Below are positions 36,556 through 45,516 of a DNA stretch of 64,000 nucleotides, one piece after another. The stretch is from Lutibacter sp. HS1-25 (GTDB lineage: Bacteria > Bacteroidota > Bacteroidia > Flavobacteriales > Flavobacteriaceae), in assembly GCF_004121075.1 (NCBI RefSeq), contig NZ_RHLN01000005.1, positions 1 to 64,000 of the forward strand, written 5' to 3'. Within the stretch, counting starts at the first letter, position 1. The number at the start of each line of letters is the position of its first letter. A model generated the notes under the pieces. The model was not told where the DNA came from. It searched no databases and saw nothing but the letters and a program-made list of their open reading frames with translations. Both the position numbers and the translations under genes were made by a program.

Positions 36556-38034
36556 TTAATTTCTTAAACCTGAAGGGAGTTTTTTATCGATATACATCTG
36601 ATTTTGAAACAATGATTCTTCTTTAAATCCTCGTACTTCAATTGGTCTTATTCCGTCTTTAGAAATGGTTTTTTTAGCCGAAACTCCCGTAATTAAAGCC
36701 AATGCTTGTGCTAACAAAGGTTCGTTTTGATCGCCTAGTGGCTTCATTTCATCTATATATTCAATAACTTCATAATTTGGATCAAAACCGTCCTTATCAT
36801 TTTCTCCAATTTTATTTGTTTCTTGTAAAACAATAGGTTGCATAGCCCAAAGACTGAAAGCGTCTGTTGGTTTGTCTGGACTGTTAAAAGTTTCAGTATC
36901 GTATAAAGTAATTGATGCAGTGTATTTTCCTGCTGTTTTTGTTCCAATAGTTACCACATCAATATAAGGTCTTAAACCATTTATAATCAATTCACTGGCT
37001 GATGCTGAACTACTTGTTGTAATTACATATAATCTTGTTAAGTTTAGACTATTTATAGGCTCTTTAGTTGTTCCGTTATTTATTTCATTTACAAAATTAT
37101 TAACCAACCAATCTGGATGATTTTTTTCAAACCAATCTTGCAACTCATTGTTCCATTTTTCTTTTGTAAATAATTCGCCATTAAACTGACCTGTTATCAT
37201 ACCTGCTAAATAAGTTGCAGTTGTAACAGATCCGCCGCCATTATAACGTAAATCAAGTACTAAATCTGTAACTCCTTCAGATTTTAACTGCGCAAATGCA
37301 GCATTTAATTCTTTGTCGTAATTACTGGTAAAACTATTGTACATTAAATAACCTATTTTTTTTGAATCTATATCAAAAGTCTTTGTAATATAAACAGGGT
37401 TTTCATGGTATTCACTTTTTGTTAACTCGACAGATTTTCCATTTGAAACAAAATCGCCGTTAACAATGTCAGCAAAACTCATTGTGTAAGTTTCTTGCGC
37501 TAATAATGAGCGATAATTGGAAACAGTAAGTTGTTGTCCGTCAATAGCATCAAAAAAATACCCGCGTTTTACATCTTTATTAGAAGCATCAGAATTGTTT
37601 TCAATAAACCTAACATACCCAATAACATCAACATTATTGCTGCTTTCATAAGTTAATCGGTAATCAACACCATTGCTTGTGCTTATACCTGCAAAAGAAT
37701 TTTCTAAGGCAACATAATCGTCAACAATCCAGGACCACTTATCTACATTGTTTCTGTCATATATAAGGCTTTCAAAAAAATCATCAGGATTTGTTTTGGA
37801 ACTCAACAAGTTAAGATAGCTAGCATCGTTATTATCTTTAGAATTGTTTAAATTTGGAACATTATCTTTCCATAAATAATAGGTATTTAAACCTTTCCAT
37901 ATAAAATTTTGAACTTCAACTTCAGAAAAATCTACGTCATCACCTCTTTTATCATCATTATCATCTTTATTGCAACTAACAACAGTTATACCTATTATTA
38001 AAAAAGCTGCAATTAAATAGCTTAATTTTTTCAT
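36556..38034 (-). CDS. S41 family serine peptidase, lipoprotein
   Basis: A secreted C-terminal-processing-type protease of about 492 residues. The lipoprotein signal ends at VVSCNKDD, and a PDZ-like region follows (SFAGISTSNGVDYRLTYE, residues about 110-200). The catalytic part has DLVLDLRYNGGGSVTTA, then the Ser of the Ser-Lys dyad in SSSASASELI and the Lys in GTKTAGKYT. I start it at the ATG at 38034, which gives the typical MKKLSYLI signal start; a further ATG lies 9 nt upstream. It is transcribed divergently from the ECF sigma gene. Confidence 0.9.
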   Translation of the reverse strand: MKKLSYLIAAFLIIGITVVSCNKDDNDDKRGDDVDFSEVEVQNFIWKGLNTYYLWKDNVPNLNNSKDNNDASYLNLLSSKTNPDDFFESLIYDRNNVDKWSWIVDDYVALENSFAGISTSNGVDYRLTYESSNNVDVIGYVRFIENNSDASNKDVKRGYFFDAIDGQQLTVSNYRSLLAQETYTMSFADIVNGDFVSNGKSVELTKSEYHENPVYITKTFDIDSKKIGYLMYNSFTSNYDKELNAAFAQLKSEGVTDLVLDLRYNGGGSVTTATYLAGMITGQFNGELFTKEKWNNELQDWFEKNHPDWLVNNFVNEINNGTTKEPINSLNLTRLYVITTSSSASASELIINGLRPYIDVVTIGTKTAGKYTASITLYDTETFNSPDKPTDAFSLWAMQPIVLQETNKIGENDKDGFDPNYEVIEYIDEMKPLGDQNEPLLAQALALITGVSAKKTISKDGIRPIEVRGFKEESLFQNQMYIDKKLPSGLRN

Positions 38035-38172
38035 ATAAAACATTTATTTTTTTAGGATTTTTGGCAAGTTATGAATTTTAAATAGAAATTTATAAAAACT
38101 ATTGTTACAAAAAAGTAACTTGCTCGTCATAATACAAACGGCAACAAAAATAGTGCCGCAAAAGGTTTAAAA

Positions 38173-38682
38173 ATGAATCAGTCTGAGTTTTTAAAAACAG
38201 TAATGCCATTTAAAGATAAAGTGTTTCGATTTGCGAAAAGATTACTGGTGTCAAATGATGAAGCTGAAGATGCAACACAAGAATTATATTATAAATTATG
38301 GAACAATAAAGAAAAGTTAAAAGATTATAACAATGTTGAAGCTTTTGCAATGACAATGACTAAAAATTACTGTTTTGATAGGTTAAAATCCAAACAAGCA
38401 AGTAATTTAACTTTGATTCATAGTAATTATAAAGAAAAAGGAGCATCGTTAGATCATATTGTTGAAACGAATGACAGCGTAGATTTGGTACATCAATTGA
38501 TAGAAAATTTACCTGAACAACAAAAAATAATAATACAGCTTAGAGATATAGAACAATATGAGTTTGATGAAATTGCAGAAATGCTAGATTTACAACCAAC
38601 CGCCATTAGAGTTTCATTATCAAGAGCACGAAAAACAATTAGAGAACAATTAATAAAACAACACAGTTATGGAATTAAATAA
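38173..38682 (+). CDS. ECF-type RNA polymerase sigma factor
   Basis: A 169-residue sigma factor with only regions 2 and 4. Region 2 has EDATQELYYKLWNN and the promoter-melting LKDYNNVEAFAMTM at about 55-75; region 4 has LPEQQKIIIQLRDIEQYEFDEIAEML and VSLSRARKTIREQL at the end, the helix-turn-helix that reads the -35 box. It overlaps the next gene, a membrane protein that probably inhibits it, by 14 bp. The inverted repeat CGGCA/TGCCG (38139-38158) lies directly upstream of the ATG. Confidence 0.93.
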   Translation: MNQSEFLKTVMPFKDKVFRFAKRLLVSNDEAEDATQELYYKLWNNKEKLKDYNNVEAFAMTMTKNYCFDRLKSKQASNLTLIHSNYKEKGASLDHIVETNDSVDLVHQLIENLPEQQKIIIQLRDIEQYEFDEIAEMLDLQPTAIRVSLSRARKTIREQLIKQHSYGIK

Positions 38683-39094
38683 CATTGAAAAGTTGTTGCA
38701 AAAATATTTAGATGCAGAAACTACAATTGCTGAAGAAAATGAGTTAAAAACTTATTTTTTAGGCAACAACGTGGCGCCGCATTTAGAGGAATACAAAGTA
38801 TTATTCAGTTATTTTTCAATAAGTAAAAAAGAAGAGCTTCAAAAACCAATCCGATTAAAAACTAAAAAGCAGGGTTGGAAATGGTTATATATTGCAGCCT
38901 CTATTGTGCTAGTTGTAAGTGTTTACACTGGATATCAAAAAAATGAACAGCAAAAAGCAGAGAAAATTTACAACGAAACTCGTTTGGCGTTGGCAATGCT
39001 TTCTAAAAATTTAAACAAAGGAAATGATGCAATTGCGCAATTGCAGTATTTTGAATACACAAAAAACAAAGTTTTTAAACAACCTAAAAATTAA
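38669..39094 (+). CDS. Putative anti-sigma membrane protein
   Basis: A 141-residue protein with one membrane helix (WLYIAASIVLVVSVYTGY, about 70-87). The cytoplasmic N-terminal half is charged (LLQKYLDAETTIAEENELKTYF), the periplasmic half is short. Overlap by 14 bp with the ECF sigma gene strongly suggests a cognate anti-sigma factor, but it lacks a clear zinc-finger HxxxCxxC motif. No database family is certain. Confidence 0.75.
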   Translation: MELNNIEKLLQKYLDAETTIAEENELKTYFLGNNVAPHLEEYKVLFSYFSISKKEELQKPIRLKTKKQGWKWLYIAASIVLVVSVYTGYQKNEQQKAEKIYNETRLALAMLSKNLNKGNDAIAQLQYFEYTKNKVFKQPKN

Positions 39095-39098
39095 AAAA

Positions 39099-39632
39099 AT
39101 GAAAAAAATAATTCTAATAATAGCAGTCGTAGTAGTAACATTTAGCGGTTACGCTCAAAGTTCCATTTTTGACAAATTTGAAGATATGGATGGGGTTTCA
39201 TCTGTAATAGTAAACAAAGAAGCTTTTAAAATGCTTGCCAAATTTAAAGGTGGTGGAGAAGAAGGGCAAGAATATTTAGAAATGGTGCAAAACTTAAATT
39301 CATTTAAAGTTTTTACTACTGAAGATGCTAAAATTGCCTCACAAATGGCAACAGTATTTACGCAATATTTGCAAGTTGCCAAATTAACAGAGTTAATGCG
39401 TGTAAAAGATGCAAGTACCAATGCTAAAATTTATGTACGCCAAGGTAAAGATGCAGACCACGTAAGTGAATTGTTAATGTTTGTAAATGGTGTTGGAAAA
39501 TACACAAAAAACGCAGGAAGCCCAGTGCAAGCTGAAACAGTGATTTTATCGTTAACAGGCGACATAGATTTGAATAAAATTTCAAAACTTACAGAATCTC
39601 ATATTCCAAATAGCGGACTTCCAAAAAAATAA
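39099..39632 (+). CDS. DUF4252 protein, exported
   Basis: A 177-residue secreted protein starting MKKIILIIAVVVVTFSGYAQ (signal peptide with cleavage after the Ala). The DUF4252 body follows (SSIFDKFEDMDGVSSVIVNKEAFKM and MVQNLNSFKVFTTEDAKI). I prefer the ATG at 39099; an in-frame ATG upstream at 39024 lies inside the previous gene and has no signal. The family is typical for Flavobacteria and unknown in function. It probably responds to the sigma factor encoded before it. Confidence 0.85.
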   Translation: MKKIILIIAVVVVTFSGYAQSSIFDKFEDMDGVSSVIVNKEAFKMLAKFKGGGEEGQEYLEMVQNLNSFKVFTTEDAKIASQMATVFTQYLQVAKLTELMRVKDASTNAKIYVRQGKDADHVSELLMFVNGVGKYTKNAGSPVQAETVILSLTGDIDLNKISKLTESHIPNSGLPKK

Positions 39633-39642
39633 AACATCAATT

Positions 39643-40188
39643 ATGAAATCAATTTTAAAAATAGCCGGATTTGTATTGTCATTTATTGTTTTAGTAAGCT
39701 GCGACAATTCAGCATCATTACAAAAATATTTTATAGACAGTAAAGAGAATGAGCAATTTATTAGTGTAGATCTTCCTGCAAGTATTCTTCAGTTAAAAAA
39801 TGAAAATGCATCAGAAGAAATTAAAAACACTTTTGAAACCATTAAAAATGTAAACTTTTTAGCTTTGCAATTAACAGATTCAAATGCGGATTTTTACACT
39901 TCAGAAAAAGAGAAAGTGAAGCAAATTTTAAAAAATTCAACTTATAAAGAATTGATGAGGATGAACCTTGGAAAAGCCAGTGTAAGTGTCAATTATTTGG
40001 GTGAAGAAGATGCTATTGATGAGATAATTGTTTTTGGCTCTGAAAATGAAAAAGGTTTTGCAATTGCAAGGTTGGTTGGAGATAATATGAATCCTCATAA
40101 AATTATGGAACTTATTCAGGAAATTAAAATGAATGATGATTCTAATGAAATGAAACAGTTAGAAGGTTTAATGAGTTTACTTCAATAA
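39643..40188 (+). CDS. DUF4252 lipoprotein
   Basis: A 181-residue DUF4252-type lipoprotein with lipobox IVLVSCDN (Cys20). The conserved part contains KYFIDSKENEQFISVDLPASIL, NVNFLALQLTDSN and IVFGSENEKGFAIARLVGDNM. It is the paralogue of the gene 10 nt upstream and closes the ECF operon. A strong terminator follows at 40209. Confidence 0.85.
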   Translation: MKSILKIAGFVLSFIVLVSCDNSASLQKYFIDSKENEQFISVDLPASILQLKNENASEEIKNTFETIKNVNFLALQLTDSNADFYTSEKEKVKQILKNSTYKELMRMNLGKASVSVNYLGEEDAIDEIIVFGSENEKGFAIARLVGDNMNPHKIMELIQEIKMNDDSNEMKQLEGLMSLLQ

Positions 40189-40208
40189 AAAAAACTTCCA
40201 TATTTAAT

Positions 40209-40250
40209 AAGCTTGTTTAAAAATTAAACCTTTTAAACAAGCTTTTTTTT
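40209..40250 (+). terminator. Terminator of the ECF operon
   Basis: AAGCTTGTTTAAAA (40209-40222) pairs over 14 bp with TTTTAAACAAGCTT (40231-40244) around an 8-nt loop, followed by T6. Confidence 0.92.
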
Positions 40251-40318
40251 AACTAAGCATTAACTAGTAAAAGCAATTAATATGCTATTTTTGAATCTTT
40301 AAAATTTAAATTGAATAC

Positions 40319-42757
40319 ATGAAGAATTTATTGCTAATATATTTGTTGTTATTTTCAATAATAACACAATCGCAAAACACAGCATACCGAGGTGAAAATG
40401 AAAAAATAAACAGCCTGGTACATACAAAATTAAAAGTAGCTTTTGATTTTAATAAAAGTCAATTAAATGGTGAAGCCTGGATTACATTAACACCCTATTT
40501 TTACGACACAAATACCGTGGTTTTAGATGCAAAATCTTTTGATATTCATGAAGTTAAAATGAATTCTAAAAATGTAGGTTATACTTATAAAGACAATAAA
40601 TTAACTGTTGAATTGGGTAAAACTTATAAAAAAACAGAAGCGTATACGGTTTATATAAAATACACTGCAAAGCCTGAAGAAATAAAACAAAAGGGTAGTG
40701 CTGCAATACAAGACGCAAAAGGATTGTATTTTATTGATCCGCTGGAAACAGATCCAGACAAGCCAACACAAATATGGACACAGGGCGAAACAGAATCTAA
40801 TAGTTGTTGGTTTCCAACCATTGATAGTCCAAATCAAAAAACAACTCAGGAAATATACATGACTGTTCCAGATAAGTTTGTGACTTTATCTAACGGATTG
40901 CTAATTAGTCAAACAAAAAATGCTGATGGAAGTAGAACTGATTATTGGAAAATGGACAAAAAACACGCGCCATATCTAGTGTTTATGGGGGTAGGTGAGT
41001 TTAGTGTTGTTAAAGATACTTGGAAAAATTTAGCAGTAGAATATTTTGTAGAACCTGATTATAAGGATGTTGCTATGGATATTTTTGGAAATACTCCTGA
41101 AATGATGACCTTTTTCTCTAATTTAACTGGCATTCCGTATCCTTGGGACAAATACAGTCAGATAGTGGTTAGAGATTATATTAGTGGCGCTATGGAAAAC
41201 ACAACAGCGGTTGTTCATGGTGAAGGTGCGCAGCAAAAAAAAGGACAGCTTATTGATAGTAATGACTGGGAGGAAACAATTGCACATGAATTATTTCATC
41301 ATTGGTTTGGGGATCTGGTAACTACCGAAAGTTGGTCTAATTTAACTGTTAACGAATCTTTTGCAACTTACAGTGTTTACTTATGGTTTCAATATAAATA
41401 TGGTCAAGATAGGGCAAATGCGCATATGTACGACGATATACAGGTGTATTTACAAAGTTCAAGTGAAGATAAGGATTTGGTTCGTTTTTATTATGAAGAC
41501 AAAGAGCATATGTTTGATCCTGTAAGTTACCACAAAGGAAGCGCCATTTTAAATATGTTAAGAGATTATTTGGGTGATGAAGCTTTTTTTGAAGGATTAA
41601 ATACTTATTTAACAACACATAAATATGGAACTGCAGAAGCTCATGATGTACGTTTGGCTTTTGAAAAAGTAAGCGGAAAAGATTTAAACTGGTTTTTTAA
41701 TCAGTGGTATTTTGGAAATGGGCATATTAAATTAAATGTTTCGTACGACTATAACACTATAAATAAAACAGTTACTGTAAATTTAAATCAACAAGGTAAA
41801 GTGTTTAGTTTCCCTATTTCAATCGATATTTACGAAGGAAAAACCAAAAAAAGACATGATGTTTGGGTAGATAAAACTCAAAACTCATTCAAATTTTCAT
41901 ATGAAACTCAGCCTAGCTTGATAAATGTTGATGCAAAACATATTTTATTGGCCGAAATTAACGATACTAAATCGTTAGACAATTATATTTTTCAATTTAA
42001 CAATGCAACACATTACTTAGATAGAAAATTAGCTTTAGAAGAAATTGTAAAACATCAGCAAACAAATAAAGAAGCTCAAAATGCAGTGGTGAAAGCATTT
42101 AAAGATCCTTATTTTGAAATCAGAGTTTTTGCTTTAGAAAATGTAGATTTATTTCAAAAGTATACAAAAAAAGACATTATTGAAAAAATTGAATACTTGT
42201 CTCAAAATGATTCAAATACCTTGGTTAAAGCTGCTGCAATAAGTGTTTTAGGTAAATTAATAGATCCTATTTATAAGCCAATTTTTACCAGAGGATTGAA
42301 TAGCGAATCCAATGCTATTACTGGTAACTCATTGGTAGCAATGTATCAAATAGACAAGCCTGCGGCTTTAAAAGCTTTAAATGAAATTGATGACGATGTT
42401 AAAAATGAAATATCTGAAGCAGTAACAACAATTTATATTACAGAAAATGACAAATCGAATTTGCCATTTATTGCAAAAAATCTTTTAAAAGGAATGTTTT
42501 TATCTCAAGACGCTCGTACACAGCAATTATACGCACAAGCATTTGATTGGATTGCAGGGTCTGATAATAAAGAAGCTATTTCTAACTTAACAGATGATTT
42601 TGTAACCTTAGGAAAGCAGTATAAAAAATACAATTTCGATAAAATGGCTGTTAATATGTTAAATAAAATGGTTTATACACAACAGCAAACAAGTAATGCT
42701 AATAAAGATGAGTTGATTATTATATTAAAAACAGGAATTGCAGCGTTGATAGAATAG
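40319..42757 (+). CDS. M1 family metallo-aminopeptidase
   Basis: An 812-residue zinc aminopeptidase with a signal peptide ending near QSQN. The N-terminal beta domain (about 25-210) precedes the catalytic domain with GAMENTTAVV (substrate exopeptidase motif) and the zinc motif HELFHHWFGDLV with the third ligand in NLTVNESFA. A C-terminal helical-repeat domain (about 570-812) follows, with ALEEIVKHQQ and RVFALENVDLF segments like HEAT repeats. It is likely periplasmic and cleaves N-terminal residues of peptides. TATTTTTG at 40286-40293 may be the -7 box. Confidence 0.95.
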   Translation: MKNLLLIYLLLFSIITQSQNTAYRGENEKINSLVHTKLKVAFDFNKSQLNGEAWITLTPYFYDTNTVVLDAKSFDIHEVKMNSKNVGYTYKDNKLTVELGKTYKKTEAYTVYIKYTAKPEEIKQKGSAAIQDAKGLYFIDPLETDPDKPTQIWTQGETESNSCWFPTIDSPNQKTTQEIYMTVPDKFVTLSNGLLISQTKNADGSRTDYWKMDKKHAPYLVFMGVGEFSVVKDTWKNLAVEYFVEPDYKDVAMDIFGNTPEMMTFFSNLTGIPYPWDKYSQIVVRDYISGAMENTTAVVHGEGAQQKKGQLIDSNDWEETIAHELFHHWFGDLVTTESWSNLTVNESFATYSVYLWFQYKYGQDRANAHMYDDIQVYLQSSSEDKDLVRFYYEDKEHMFDPVSYHKGSAILNMLRDYLGDEAFFEGLNTYLTTHKYGTAEAHDVRLAFEKVSGKDLNWFFNQWYFGNGHIKLNVSYDYNTINKTVTVNLNQQGKVFSFPISIDIYEGKTKKRHDVWVDKTQNSFKFSYETQPSLINVDAKHILLAEINDTKSLDNYIFQFNNATHYLDRKLALEEIVKHQQTNKEAQNAVVKAFKDPYFEIRVFALENVDLFQKYTKKDIIEKIEYLSQNDSNTLVKAAAISVLGKLIDPIYKPIFTRGLNSESNAITGNSLVAMYQIDKPAALKALNEIDDDVKNEISEAVTTIYITENDKSNLPFIAKNLLKGMFLSQDARTQQLYAQAFDWIAGSDNKEAISNLTDDFVTLGKQYKKYNFDKMAVNMLNKMVYTQQQTSNANKDELIIILKTGIAALIE

Positions 42758-42772
42758 TGTTTAAAGCACAAT

Positions 42773-42815
42773 AAAAAAGAGGTTTAAGATTTTGGTCTTA
42801 AACCTCTTTTTTTTT
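42773..42815 (+). terminator. Terminator of the M1 peptidase gene
   Basis: AAAAAAGAGGTTTAAGA (42773-42789) and TCTTAAACCTCTTTTTT (42796-42812) form a 17-bp stem with a 6-nt loop and a T run. Confidence 0.93.
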
Positions 42816-42973
42816 AATCAAATAAATTATTTTTTAATTTGAAAATATTTCTAGCATCACAAATAAGTTAATTTACTTGTTAATATTAAAACATTTCACT
42901 TCTTACTAAAAAAAATATTTGATGGTAATCGAATTTTAAACGATGCATTGCTTTAGAGGAAATTTCACGTTTA

Positions 42974-43408
42974 TTAAGGAATGTAATTTTTAAATGTGCC
43001 ATCTTTAAAAAAAATAACAATCCTATCTATTTCAGATAAATTCTCTGAAGAATTTCCTAAATCGGTTTTAACGGTAGCTTCAGTTGCTTTAGTTACAGAT
43101 TTAACTTGATCTGTAGTTGAAGTATTTTCTTTTACAATTTCTTTTATAGTAGGGGTTGAAATATTTGTAATGTTACTTAAATTTTTAGGAAAACTTCCAA
43201 CGCCATTTAACAACCAATACAATTCAACATCAGGAAAAGCCTTTAAAATTTTAAGCACAAAGTCTAAGCTAGGCTTGTTTCTTCCAGATAGTAAATGAGA
43301 AATACTTGAACGTTGCACATCAACTTTTTCAGCTAATTGTGCTGCTGAAATTTCGTAATAATCCATTAAGATTGTGAGTCGTTTAGAGAATTCTTCAACA
43401 TTTACCAT
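42974..43408 (-). CDS. XRE-family transcriptional regulator
   Basis: A 144-residue DNA-binding protein. The N-terminal helix-turn-helix (about residues 5-60) reads FSKRLTILMDYYEISAAQLAEKV and SSISHLLSGRNKPSLDFVL, followed by a short linker (VELYWLLNGVGSFPK) and a Ser/Thr/Lys-rich tail ending RIVIFFKDGTFKNYIP, as in other flavobacterial regulators of this type. I start it at the ATG at 43408. Seven or more TTTACAWWTGTAAA palindromes lie in front of it and in front of the divergent peptidase gene, so autorepression is likely (inference). Confidence 0.9.
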   Translation of the reverse strand: MVNVEEFSKRLTILMDYYEISAAQLAEKVDVQRSSISHLLSGRNKPSLDFVLKILKAFPDVELYWLLNGVGSFPKNLSNITNISTPTIKEIVKENTSTTDQVKSVTKATEATVKTDLGNSSENLSEIDRIVIFFKDGTFKNYIP

Positions 43409-43763
43409 TGTAAACAAATTTATGTTTTACAAATGTAACTTATAATTTTACAATATGCAACACTGCTTTGTATTTTTGTTATTTACATTCATAAATATTA
43501 AACAAATTATTTACATAATACTATATAAATAATTTAATAACAGTTTATTAGTGAATTAAGATAGATTATTGCTATTTGTATTTTTGCATAAGTAGTAACC
43601 AGGAGCTAGGTGTTTACAAATGTTGTTTACATTTGTAACATTTGGACGCATTTCCATTGTTTACAATTGTAAATTACAAAAGTAAACACTTAACAATTAC
43701 AATAGTTTTGTTAATTTTTAATACACTTTTTTGGTATGAATTTTATTGACTTACATTTGTGAA
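43401..43763. promoter_or_regulatory. Array of TTTACAWWTGTAAA-like palindromes in the divergent promoter region
   Basis: Copies read at 43401-43414 (across the XRE start), 43426-43438, 43613-43625, 43625-43639 (GTTTACATTTGTAAC), 43659-43673 (GTTTACAATTGTAAA), 43675-43688 and 43751-43763. Several overlap -7 elements: TACATTTG (43437-43430, minus) and TACATTTG (43752-43759, plus). The repeated palindrome is too frequent for chance and suggests a dimeric regulator, most likely the adjacent XRE protein. Confidence 0.7.
43731..43759 (+). promoter_or_regulatory. Promoter of the M14 carboxypeptidase gene
   Basis: TTG (43731-43733), 18-nt spacer, TACATTTG (43752-43759), a perfect consensus promoter. 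The ATG at 43764 comes 4 nt after it, so the mRNA would be leaderless or nearly so. Confidence 0.65.
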
Positions 43764-44876
43764 ATGAAAGCATTAGATACAAATAATTTAGAGAGCTGGT
43801 ACGCTTCAAATTTTGAAAAAAGTTTAAAAGGAAGACGAATATTATTTGACGATATTCAACCGATAATTGAAAAACTTACCGCTAAGTTTGAAAAAAATAT
43901 TCTTGGTTATTCAGAATCTGGTATTCCTATTTACAAAATAAGTATAGGATCTGGTCATAAAAAAGTGTTGATATGGTCTCAAATGCACGGAAATGAAAGT
44001 ACGGGTACAAAAGCTGTATTTGACCTATTTAAATTTATAGCATCAAATAATATTGATAATAAAGAAATAACTACTCAAATTCTGTCTAATTGTACGCTTG
44101 AGTTTATTGTATTATTAAACCCTGACGGAGCCATAAAATTTACGCGTGAAAATGCCAACAACATCGATTTAAATAGAGATGCGGTTAATAGAGCAGCTGT
44201 TGAAAGTAATTTATTAAGAGATACTTTAGATAGCTTTAATCCGCAATTTTGCTTTAATTTACATGACCAACGAAGTATTTTTAATGTTGAAGGAACTCCA
44301 AATCCTGCTACAATTTCGTTTTTAGCTCCTTCAGAAGATATTGATAGAACATTAACCAATGGTAGAAAAGAAACAATGAGTGTTATTGTTGCAATGAATG
44401 AGTTATTGCAGCAACTAATACCTAACCAAATAGGGCGTTATACTGATGAATTTTACCCAACAGCAACAGGCGATAATTTTCAAAAGTTAGGTCACAATAC
44501 CATTTTAATTGAAGCGGGACATTTTAAAGATGACTATGATAGAGATATTACTAGAAAATATAACTTTTACGCATTACTACAAGGTTTACTTTTTATAGCC
44601 AATAACTCAACCTTTAGCAATTATCTTCCGTATTTTGATATACCTAATAACGATAATAAATTTTTAGATATTATTTATGAAGATGTATCTACGGGTACTG
44701 AGGCTGAAAATAAACTTGAAGATATAGGTATTCAGGTGAAATTTAAAGTTGAAAATGGAAAACTTATTAGTTATGAAGATATTGAGCAAAAAGGAGATTT
44801 ATCAAATTTTTACACTTATAATCGCATAAAAAAAGATAATCTAAAATTTTTTGATTTAAAATTATCAAATTCGTAA
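43764..44876 (+). CDS. M14 family zinc carboxypeptidase
   Basis: A 370-residue metallopeptidase without a signal peptide. Zinc ligands: MHGNES (His, Glu) near residue 80 and FNLHDQR (His) near 165; substrate Arg in NNIDLNRDAVNR; catalytic Glu in LIEAGHFKDDYDR near 250. It resembles M14-like cytoplasmic peptidases that process D-amino or cell-wall peptides, but substrate is not readable. The ATG at 43764 is preferred; an upstream TTG at 43746 would place the start inside the promoter. It is transcribed divergently from the XRE gene. Confidence 0.9.
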   Translation: MKALDTNNLESWYASNFEKSLKGRRILFDDIQPIIEKLTAKFEKNILGYSESGIPIYKISIGSGHKKVLIWSQMHGNESTGTKAVFDLFKFIASNNIDNKEITTQILSNCTLEFIVLLNPDGAIKFTRENANNIDLNRDAVNRAAVESNLLRDTLDSFNPQFCFNLHDQRSIFNVEGTPNPATISFLAPSEDIDRTLTNGRKETMSVIVAMNELLQQLIPNQIGRYTDEFYPTATGDNFQKLGHNTILIEAGHFKDDYDRDITRKYNFYALLQGLLFIANNSTFSNYLPYFDIPNNDNKFLDIIYEDVSTGTEAENKLEDIGIQVKFKVENGKLISYEDIEQKGDLSNFYTYNRIKKDNLKFFDLKLSNS

Positions 44877-44885
44877 ATTATTTGT

Positions 44886-44914
44886 TTGGTTTTCAGTTTT
44901 TTTTTATAAATTTG
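44886..44914 (+). promoter_or_regulatory. Promoter of the Lrp-type gene
   Basis: TTG (44886-44888), 18-nt spacer, TAAATTTG (44907-44914), the full Bacteroidetes consensus, 26 nt before the ATG. Confidence 0.7.
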
Positions 44915-44940
44915 TACGGTATTTTACTAAAAACACATAC

Positions 44941-45420
44941 ATGAAAAAATTTGTACTTGATGAAGTTGATCATCAAATATTAGATATTTTAATCGAGAAC
45001 GCAAGAACTCCTTTTACTGATATAGCTAAACAACTTGTTGTTTCTGCGGGAACCATTCATGTTCGCGTAAAAAAAATGGAAGATGAAGGTATTATTAAAG
45101 GTTCAACCCTTACTTTAGATTATGAAAAAATGGGTTACTCATTTATTTCACATGTAGGGATTTATTTGGATAAAACTTCAAAAACAAAGCAAGTTATAAA
45201 CGATCTAAAAAAGATTCCAAATATCACTGTAGCTTTTATTACTGCAGGAAAATTTAACATTTTTTGTAAAATTAGAGCTCGTGATACAACGCACGCAAAA
45301 GAAATTATTTTTGAAATAGACGATATAGATGGTGTTTCTAGAACAGAAACAATGATTTCTTTAGAAGAAAGTATCAATGATAAAACTCGCTTAATGCATT
45401 CAATTTTTAGAGAAATATAA
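44941..45420 (+). CDS. Lrp/AsnC family transcriptional regulator
   Basis: A 159-residue regulator. The N-terminal HTH (about 1-60) reads LDEVDHQILDILIENARTPF and TDIAKQLVVSAGTIHVRVKKME, and the C-terminal RAM ligand domain (about 70-150) has YEKMGYSFISHVGIYLDKTS, NITVAFITAGKFNIFCKI and DIDGVSRTETMISL. These proteins bind amino acids and control amino-acid metabolism. The gene next to it encodes a branched-chain-type keto-acid dehydrogenase, a plausible target (inference). It has its own promoter and terminator. Confidence 0.96.
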   Translation: MKKFVLDEVDHQILDILIENARTPFTDIAKQLVVSAGTIHVRVKKMEDEGIIKGSTLTLDYEKMGYSFISHVGIYLDKTSKTKQVINDLKKIPNITVAFITAGKFNIFCKIRARDTTHAKEIIFEIDDIDGVSRTETMISLEESINDKTRLMHSIFREI

Positions 45421-45446
45421 ATCTTTCTAAAAGTTTCGATATATAC

Positions 45447-45484
45447 AAAACACCTTATCTAATAATTAAATAAGGTGTTTTTTT
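45447..45484 (+). terminator. Terminator of the Lrp-type gene
   Basis: AAAACACCTTA (45447-45457) and TAAGGTGTTTT (45471-45481) form an 11-bp stem followed by T3. Confidence 0.9.
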
Positions 45485-45516
45485 GGCTCTTTACGTAAAA
45501 TTTTTTCAAATAAAAG

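Noticed and set aside
39024-39098. Upstream extension of the DUF4252 gene from 39024
   Set aside because: It overlaps the anti-sigma gene by 71 bp and would hide the clear signal peptide that starts at 39099.
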